DNA of 10,528 nucleotides from Leptolyngbyaceae cyanobacterium CSSed165cm_216. Lineage in GTDB: Bacteria > Cyanobacteriota > Cyanobacteriia > Phormidesmidales > Phormidesmidaceae. The position numbers were made by a program, and so were the translations under genes. This document shows positions 5,549 to 10,528 of the stretch, piece by piece. The stretch's first letter is position 1, and the number at the start of each line of letters is the position of its first letter. Where the stretch lies: contig SLIY01000458.1 of NCBI GenBank assembly GCA_007135385.1, positions 1-10,528 on the forward strand. The letters run 5' to 3'. The notes below the pieces were generated by a model that did no database searches, was not told where the DNA came from, and saw only the letters and a program-made list of their open reading frames with translations.

Positions 5549-6310
5549 ATGACATCTGCTGATGAATTTGCGATTCAAGAGATTAAGGTCAGTTACCAAT
5601 CTGCCCGAGAAGAGCGGCAATGCGCCTTGTATCAAATTTATGCTCAAGTCCTAGAACGGCAACCCTACGCCTTTGAGCGCAAGCAATTGGCCCAAGATGA
5701 AGCCGACTTTTTGAGAAAAAAGATCGGGGTCAAGCGATTTCTCAGAAATTTGGGGCACTCCGAGGTTTATCTCAACGAGTTTTACGACAAATCATCAAAC
5801 CTCAAATTCCTTGAAACCTGCTTTAAGCACTTCATTGGTCGTGCCCTTAAAGACACCGAGGAAATGCATCAATATTGCGATATTCTCATGCGCCAGGGCC
5901 CCAAAGCGCTGATTACTGAGTTATTAGATTCGGAGGCCTATCGCCAGCATTTCGACGGGTTTACCGTTCCCCATGCTTGGACCGAAGCCGTCTATCCATC
6001 GCCCAAAACCTTTTTAGAAACCGATGCGCTGTTACATGAACTGTACGGGCAGCGGGGCTGGATCCTGCCTACGATGATTTGGCGCGATCTCCACCTGAAC
6101 TGTGAGGGCGGCCATTGTGCTCTGCCGTCAACACCCAGCCAATCCAAGGCCCGTACTTCCCCCTCCCCCAGTTCTGCCCCTGGGTCCAGTACCTTACACG
6201 ACGTACTCCGTACCATGACCCAGCAGGATCTAGAACAATTTGCCCAAACCCTATCCACCGATGAACGGGAAAAACTATGGGCTGTGCTGATGCAGCCTGC
6301 CGCTAGTTAG
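5549..6310 (+). CDS. Phycobilisome linker-domain protein
   Basis: This encodes 253 residues from ATG 5549, which has AGGA (5536-5539) 9 nt upstream. A GTG start at 5447 would add 34 residues (MAIPNLPGPIADLAIGWD...) and cannot be excluded. Residues about 22-138 form a PBS-linker domain (Pfam PF00427 type): ALYQIYAQVLERQPY, LGHSEVYLNEFYDKSSN, LETCFKHFIGRAL and the closing LLDSEAYRQHF. Such domains join phycobiliprotein discs in rods or at the rod-core junction on the thylakoid surface. After the domain come a conserved-looking stretch (150-190) ending in CEGGHC, a Ser/Pro-rich flexible linker (192-215) and a short charged helix (216-248). No membrane segment is seen, unlike CpcL, and no phycobiliprotein or rod-linker genes are adjacent, so it is outside a normal cpc or apc operon. 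It follows the oxidase by about 200 nt on the same strand. Confidence 0.82.
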   Translation: MTSADEFAIQEIKVSYQSAREERQCALYQIYAQVLERQPYAFERKQLAQDEADFLRKKIGVKRFLRNLGHSEVYLNEFYDKSSNLKFLETCFKHFIGRALKDTEEMHQYCDILMRQGPKALITELLDSEAYRQHFDGFTVPHAWTEAVYPSPKTFLETDALLHELYGQRGWILPTMIWRDLHLNCEGGHCALPSTPSQSKARTSPSPSSAPGSSTLHDVLRTMTQQDLEQFAQTLSTDEREKLWAVLMQPAAS

Positions 6311-7557
6311 GGTACCAGGCGCGTAAACTTTTTCTTCCCCACCTGCATGACCTTGTCCACCAGCGGGTCAGGGGTATTGAATACCTGGTTAGGGTCCGTT
6401 AGCTTTTGACCGTCTAGTTTCACGGCCCCTCCTTGAATTTGGCGGCGAGCCTCACTGCTGCTGGTACAGAGCCCCGTAGCCCCAATCAAGTAAAACGCCT
6501 TGGCCGGAAAGGTAACAGCCCCCAGGGAAAACTCAGGTACCCCGGCTGCCGCGGCTCCAGTCCCTTGCACTAAGGCGATCGCCGCCTGCTGTGCCCGCTC
6601 GGCCGCATCCAGGCCATGGTACTGCTGGGTGACAGCCAAGGCCAGTTGCTTCTGACAGTCTCTGGGGTTATCTGGCAAGGCCTCCAGGTCACGATTCGTC
6701 AGCAGTTCAAAATAGTCGCGAATCAGCGTATCGGGCACCTTCTCTAATTTGGAGTACATGCTCAGGGGGTCTTCCTGGAGCCCCACATAGTTGCCCAACG
6801 ACTTCGACATTTTTTGATGGCCATCCGTTCCTAGCAGCAGGGGCATGAGTAGGCCAAATTGGGGGGATAAGCCAAAGTGTCGCTGCAAGTCTCGGCCCAC
6901 AGCAATATTAAACTTTTGATCCGTCCCCCCCAACTCCACATCCGATTGGATCGCCACCGAGTCATAGCCCTGCATCAGCGGATACAGGAACTCGTGTAAA
7001 AACACTGGATTTCCCTTGGCATAGCGCTCTGAGAAGCCCTCTTTGGCCAGCATTTGCCCCACGGTCATGGTGCCCAACAGCTCTAGAATTTTGCCTAAAT
7101 CTAAATCCGACAGCCATTCCGAGTTGTAGCGAATCTCTAGCCGCCCAGGGGTCTCAAAATCGAGGATTGACCGCACCTGGTCCAGATAGGTTTGGGCATT
7201 GGCCTTCACCTCTGCGGCGGTCAGTTGGCGACGCACCTCTGATTTGCCCGTAGGGTCGCCAATGCGAGCGGTAAAATCGCCGATGATCAACACAGCGGTG
7301 TGGCCAGCGTCCTGAAAGGCCCGCAGCTTGCGCACTGGAATGCTATGCCCTAAGTGAATCTCAGCCCCAGTGGGATCAATGCCTAGTTTGATGCGAAGGG
7401 GGCGATCGCTGGTTAGCAGCCGTTGGGTCAGGTTGAAGTCAGGATCCTCGGACTTAGGCTGGTGGGGAAACACCTCACTCACCCCCCGGTAAATCCCCTG
7501 CAATGACGCGGGCAAAGCGGTTATGTCGGCTGAAGCAAGCGAGGGGGTATCCACCAT
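6307..7557 (-). CDS. tyrS: Tyrosyl-tRNA synthetase
   Basis: This encodes 416 residues, full length. It attaches tyrosine to tRNA-Tyr using ATP, in the cytoplasm. The class I Rossmann fold is marked by HLGH (68-71, the HIGH motif) and KMSKS (249-253). The tyrosine/tRNA pocket region includes YPLMQGYDS and ELGGTDQKFN (209-218). A C-terminal S4 RNA-binding domain (about 350-414) contains SSSEARRQIQGGAVKLDG. The KMSKS form and overall length place it in the bacterial group sometimes called TyrZ. It converges with the linker gene and shares 4 nt of its tail (TTAG). No T-box leader or convincing promoter was found in the 7558-7650 stretch upstream. Confidence 0.96.
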   Translation of the reverse strand: MVDTPSLASADITALPASLQGIYRGVSEVFPHQPKSEDPDFNLTQRLLTSDRPLRIKLGIDPTGAEIHLGHSIPVRKLRAFQDAGHTAVLIIGDFTARIGDPTGKSEVRRQLTAAEVKANAQTYLDQVRSILDFETPGRLEIRYNSEWLSDLDLGKILELLGTMTVGQMLAKEGFSERYAKGNPVFLHEFLYPLMQGYDSVAIQSDVELGGTDQKFNIAVGRDLQRHFGLSPQFGLLMPLLLGTDGHQKMSKSLGNYVGLQEDPLSMYSKLEKVPDTLIRDYFELLTNRDLEALPDNPRDCQKQLALAVTQQYHGLDAAERAQQAAIALVQGTGAAAAGVPEFSLGAVTFPAKAFYLIGATGLCTSSSEARRQIQGGAVKLDGQKLTDPNQVFNTPDPLVDKVMQVGKKKFTRLVP

Positions 7558-7920
7558 AGATTGTCTAAAGAAACGTCAACTAAGAGTGCAGGAGTTCTGG
7601 TGAGTCCTTAGGTCTTCCTTATAAAAGTTTGCCAAGATCAACCATAGTCTGGCAAAGCCAATACCAGGAGCTATCTAACGCATTACCTGCAGGCATCAGA
7701 CCACAGGTCACCATCTGGGAAGACTTGACAGGGCAGAACCCCAGCCAAAACTGGCCAAGGATTGATTATAAACGCCATTATCCCCCTGGGGAATGGTCAG
7801 CCCAGTCCATTATGCTGCCCGTTATCTTGAGCCAGTTGACGAGCCGCCCACCCACGTGACCCAATTACCGAAGTCTGCGCTATAGTTCCAGCAAATCTCT
7901 GCATCTGCCCTGGGTAAAGC
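7558..7920. other. Intergenic region between divergent tyrS and PBP genes
   Basis: About 360 nt with no gene I can support. A 76-codon plus-strand frame (7629-7859) is open but starts only at TTG, lacks a ribosome binding site and gives a product without a family I recognise. No hairpin-plus-T-tract terminator, tRNA or riboswitch was recognised. TATAAA at 7620-7625 lacks a matching -35 box. Confidence 0.5.
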
Positions 7921-7946
7921 TCACTATAATCTAGTGACCATATAAT
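7921..7946 (+). promoter_or_regulatory. Tandem TATAAT boxes upstream of the PBP gene, first one inside a dyad
   Basis: Two perfect -10 hexamers, 7925-7930 and 7941-7946, each continue as TATAATCTA and lie 16 nt apart. The first is embedded in the inverted repeat TCACTA-N5-TAGTGA (7921-7937), a possible operator. Neither has a good -35 box at 16-18 nt. Transcripts would carry a leader of about 85-105 nt before the chosen start. Confidence 0.45.
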
Positions 7947-8039
7947 CTACCGATATTGAATTCAGCCACAATGCCCTCTACCCCTGATTCACCGCACACC
8001 CTCTGACCCTTGTCGTTTTATTCATTTTTGATAGTCAGC

Positions 8040-9959
8040 GTGTCTACAAATACCATTCGCCACAAAAGCCGCTCTCAACCTCGGCCCCTACGCCGGGGCA
8101 CCAATCTCCTGAAGTACATTCAGGATGTGGGGCAGGTGTCGGCCGCGGCCCTGCTGGGAACGACAATGGTTGCTAGTGCCGTGGTGGCTGGGGGGTTGGT
8201 GGGGCTAGCCATTAGCTTCCGCAATCTGCCCGACGTCAGGGTGCTGAGAAACTATGTGCCCAGTGAAACCAGCTACATCTACGACATCAATGGCACCCTG
8301 CTGTTTAGCTTGCATGACGAAGCTAACCGCGAAGTGATCGACATTGATGACATGTCACCCCACCTAAAGCGGGCGGTCCTAGCGATTGAAGACAGTTACT
8401 TTTACTCTCACAACGGCATTAACCCCAGCAGTGTAGGCCGGGCGGTGATGGCCAACTTCCAGGCGGGAGCCACCGTGGAAGGGGGGTCCACCATCACCAT
8501 GCAGTTGGTGAAGAACCTGTTTCTCACCCCCGAACGGGCGATTAGCCGCAAGGTGGCTGAGGCGGTACTGGCGCTACGGCTAGAACAGATCTTCTCTAAG
8601 GAAGAAATCCTGGAGATGTATCTGAATCAGGTGTATTGGGGGCATAACAATTACGGCGTAGAAACCGCCGCCCAAAGCTACTTCAATAAGTCGGCTCGCG
8701 ATCTAACCTTGCCTGAGGCGGCGATGATGGCGGGGCTGATTCAGGCTCCAGAAAACTACAGCCCCTTCAATAATTACGAATACACCAAGCAACGTCAGGC
8801 GATTGTGCTGAACCGCATGCGTCAACTGGGTTGGATTAGCCCAGAAGCAGTAGCAGAAGCTAAGGCAGCTCCACTGCTAATTGGGGAAATTAAGTCCTTC
8901 CGCAGCAGTATTTCCCCCTACGTCACAGAGGCCGCTGTTCAAGAACTGAAGCAACGGTTTGGCAATGATGCGGTGCTGAAAGGGGGGATGCGGGTGCAAA
9001 CCACGGTGGATCTAGCCATGCAGAATATGGCTGAAGACACGGTGAAGCGCCACAGTGCCCGTATTCGTCACATTGCTGACCAAATGGCCCTGGTGGCAAT
9101 CGATCCCCGCACCCATTTTGTCAAAGCGATGGTAGGCGGTGTCGATTACCAAGAAAGCCAGTTTAATCGGGCCATTCAAGCCCATCGCCAACCGGGATCA
9201 GCCTTTAAGCCGTTCGTTTATTATGCGGCCTTTGCCACTGGGCGCTATACCCCAGCCAGTAGCGTCGCTGACACCCCGGTCAGCTATCCCGACGGCTACC
9301 GCTCCTATAGCCCCAGAAACTACGATGGATCGTTTATGGGGAATATTCCCATTCGTACAGCCCTGGAGGTGTCTCGGAACGTCCCAGCCGTCAAGTTAGG
9401 TCAGGCAGTGGGGATTAACCAAATTATTGAAGTGTGTCGCACCCTGGGCATTCGTAGCCCCATGCAGCCGGTCACCTCGTTACCTCTGGGCGCTGTGGAT
9501 TTAACCCCCATGGAAATGGCTGGGGCCTATGCCACCTTCGCCAGCAATGGGTGGCACTCTGACCCCACCTTCATTGTCCAGGTGACCGACAGTACCGGCA
9601 ATGTGTTGCTCGACAATACCCCACAGCCCCAACTGGTGCTTGATCCCTGGGCGACCGCATCGTTAACCGATGTGATGCAAGGGGTGATTGCCCGGGGAAC
9701 CGGTACCAGCGCTCAAATTGGCCGCCCGGCGGCGGGCAAGACCGGTACCACCGACTCCCAGCGGGATGTGTGGTTCGTGGGCTATGTGCCGCAGTTGTCG
9801 ACGGCGGTGTGGATTGGCAACGACAATTATTCTCCGATGCGGTCTGGGGCCACGGGCGGCACCTATGCGGCTCCGGTATGGCGGGACTTTATGCAACAGG
9901 CATTGGCCAATGTACCGGTCGAAAACTTTAAGCGCCCCTCAGAGTTTGTGCAGCCCTAA
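8040..9959 (+). CDS. Class A penicillin-binding protein (PBP1A type), bifunctional peptidoglycan synthase
   Basis: This encodes 639 residues from GTG 8040. A TTG at 8010 would add ten hydrophobic residues before the basic N-terminus and was judged less likely; neither start has a clear Shine-Dalgarno sequence. It polymerises lipid II into glycan strands and cross-links the stem peptides outside the plasma membrane. A basic cytoplasmic tail is followed by one membrane segment (about 33-60). The GT51 glycosyltransferase domain shows AIEDSYFYSHNG with catalytic Glu117, GGSTITMQLVKN (148-159), KEEILEMYLNQVYWG (187-201) and the LTLPEAAMMAGL block. The transpeptidase domain has S387-A-F-K390, S445-R-N447 and K567-T-G569, so the active site is complete. 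There is no long C-terminal extension. It is convergent with the DUF4168 gene, sharing 4 nt (CTAA). Confidence 0.95.
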   Translation: MSTNTIRHKSRSQPRPLRRGTNLLKYIQDVGQVSAAALLGTTMVASAVVAGGLVGLAISFRNLPDVRVLRNYVPSETSYIYDINGTLLFSLHDEANREVIDIDDMSPHLKRAVLAIEDSYFYSHNGINPSSVGRAVMANFQAGATVEGGSTITMQLVKNLFLTPERAISRKVAEAVLALRLEQIFSKEEILEMYLNQVYWGHNNYGVETAAQSYFNKSARDLTLPEAAMMAGLIQAPENYSPFNNYEYTKQRQAIVLNRMRQLGWISPEAVAEAKAAPLLIGEIKSFRSSISPYVTEAAVQELKQRFGNDAVLKGGMRVQTTVDLAMQNMAEDTVKRHSARIRHIADQMALVAIDPRTHFVKAMVGGVDYQESQFNRAIQAHRQPGSAFKPFVYYAAFATGRYTPASSVADTPVSYPDGYRSYSPRNYDGSFMGNIPIRTALEVSRNVPAVKLGQAVGINQIIEVCRTLGIRSPMQPVTSLPLGAVDLTPMEMAGAYATFASNGWHSDPTFIVQVTDSTGNVLLDNTPQPQLVLDPWATASLTDVMQGVIARGTGTSAQIGRPAAGKTGTTDSQRDVWFVGYVPQLSTAVWIGNDNYSPMRSGATGGTYAAPVWRDFMQQALANVPVENFKRPSEFVQP

Positions 9960-10402
9960 AGGCTAGCCTCTTCCACCTGGGCCAGTACCCGTTCCCGGAA
10001 CTCTGGATCGCTGTTGGCTAGCCCCAGCAGTTCCCAGTAGGCTTGTAGGGTGAGGCCGTTATCTTGGATGAGAGCGATCGCCTTAGCCTGGATCTCCTGC
10101 TGCATTTGCCTTGATTCTGTGTCAGTTTCAGCCCGCTGTAGGCTGGGCTCTTCCAATTCAATCAGCTTAACCACAGCAAGATAGGCGGTGACAAACCGAC
10201 TCACGGTTTCGGAGGGAATATCATTGGCATCGGGCTGATTACTGGATAGCACAGGTGCCGCAATCTCGCTGTCCGGTTCAGAGGGCGCTGGCGCTGCCCC
10301 AACCGGTATCCCCTGCCCCAGCCCTAAACCCACTATGATTCCCAGGGGTAGCAGCCACCGCCCCAGAGCGAGGAGCCAAGCATATCGGTTGCATCTAGCC
10401 AT
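9956..10402 (-). CDS. Secreted DUF4168-type protein
   Basis: This encodes 148 residues from ATG 10402, with GGAGAA (10416-10411) 8 nt upstream. A basic start, a hydrophobic core and small residues at VGAAPAP give a Sec signal peptide with cleavage near 36-38. The mature part has an acidic, disordered stretch (40-62) and then helices: SETVSRFVTAYLAVVKLIEL (64-83) and QAKAIALIQDNGLTLQAYWE (105-124) with ANSDPEFRERVL. This pattern of a C-terminal ...I..NGL....Y.....A..DPE...R matches the DUF4168 family common in cyanobacteria, whose role is unknown. It has its own near-consensus promoter and is convergent with the PBP gene with a 4-nt overlap. The family call rests on remembered pattern, so confidence is moderate; that it is a real secreted protein is much surer. 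Confidence 0.78.
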   Translation of the reverse strand: MARCNRYAWLLALGRWLLPLGIIVGLGLGQGIPVGAAPAPSEPDSEIAAPVLSSNQPDANDIPSETVSRFVTAYLAVVKLIELEEPSLQRAETDTESRQMQQEIQAKAIALIQDNGLTLQAYWELLGLANSDPEFRERVLAQVEEASL

Positions 10403-10450
10403 GGTTAGAATTCTCCAAAAAGCTTACCGGAACTGAAATAACAGCCTATA

Positions 10451-10479
10451 GTTATAGATAGATAAGCATAAATACACAA
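10451..10479 (-). promoter_or_regulatory. Sigma-70-type promoter of the DUF4168 gene
   Basis: On the minus strand TTGTGT (10479-10474), a 17-nt spacer and TATAAC (10456-10451) form a good promoter. Transcription would begin near 10444, giving a leader of about 40 nt that holds the GGAGAA ribosome binding site. Confidence 0.55.
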
Positions 10480-10500
10480 CCCACAGGAACAGTATTTGGT

Positions 10501-10528
10501 ATGGCAAGCAACGACACATCTCCAATCC
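10501..10528 (+). CDS. Possible start of a gene cut by the window edge
   Basis: ATG at 10501 opens a frame reading MASNDTSPI up to the edge, with AGGA (10485-10488) 12 nt upstream, a rather long spacing. Only nine codons are visible, so neither the gene nor its product can be confirmed. It would be divergent from the DUF4168 gene. Confidence 0.3.

Noticed and set aside
7629..7859. 76-codon plus-strand frame between tyrS and the PBP gene
   Set aside because: TTG-only start, no ribosome binding site, no family recognised; kept only as a note on the intergenic region.
9139..9966. Frames overlapping the PBP gene on both strands
   Set aside because: Shadows of the transpeptidase domain, whose SxxK, SxN and KTG motifs define the real frame.

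Overview
The window looks like chromosomal DNA of a cyanobacterium. The palindrome GCGATCGC (HIP1, the repeat typical of cyanobacterial genomes) is read at about ten places (near 1565, 2223, 2656, 3809, 3926, 4128, 5361, 6575, 7402 and 10074). There is also a phycobilisome linker-domain gene, and the DUF433/DUF5615 toxin-antitoxin genes are of a kind common in cyanobacteria. The genus cannot be fixed from the sequence; a filamentous Leptolyngbya-like or Nodosilinea-like lineage is only a guess.

Left third (1-2830), minus strand, visibly more AT-rich at its far left: an accessory and decaying zone. Read in transcription order (right to left) it holds an amidase gene broken by a one-base frameshift, an intact DUF433 antitoxin / DUF5615 PIN-like toxin pair with overlapping reading frames, a hairpin directly after the toxin that resembles an integron attC site, about 240 bases with no recognised gene, and an antitoxin-like gene cut short by an in-frame TGA. 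No integrase, transposase or recombinase gene is visible.

Middle (2830-6310): a MerR-family metal-type regulator and a second, toxin-less DUF433 protein are read leftward as a likely transcription unit ending in a good intrinsic terminator. Divergent from them is a full-length Tat-exported multicopper oxidase. The intergenic region between regulator and oxidase has three perfect inverted repeats, each with a 6-nt centre; the one next to the oxidase is the best MerR-operator candidate. A phycobilisome linker-domain protein follows the oxidase on the same strand.

Right part (6307-10528): housekeeping genes. tyrS (tyrosyl-tRNA synthetase) is convergent with the linker gene with a 4-nt tail-to-tail overlap. 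A class A penicillin-binding protein is divergent from tyrS across a ~480-nt gap holding two tandem TATAAT boxes. A secreted DUF4168-type protein is convergent with the PBP gene, again with a 4-nt overlap. A plus-strand gene may begin at the right edge.

The parts most worth a second look are the attC-like element behind the toxin-antitoxin pair, the two apparently inactivated genes, the toxin-less DUF433 gene downstream of a metal-type regulator, and the triple-dyad intergenic region. I see no CRISPR array, rRNA or tRNA gene, or complete insertion sequence.
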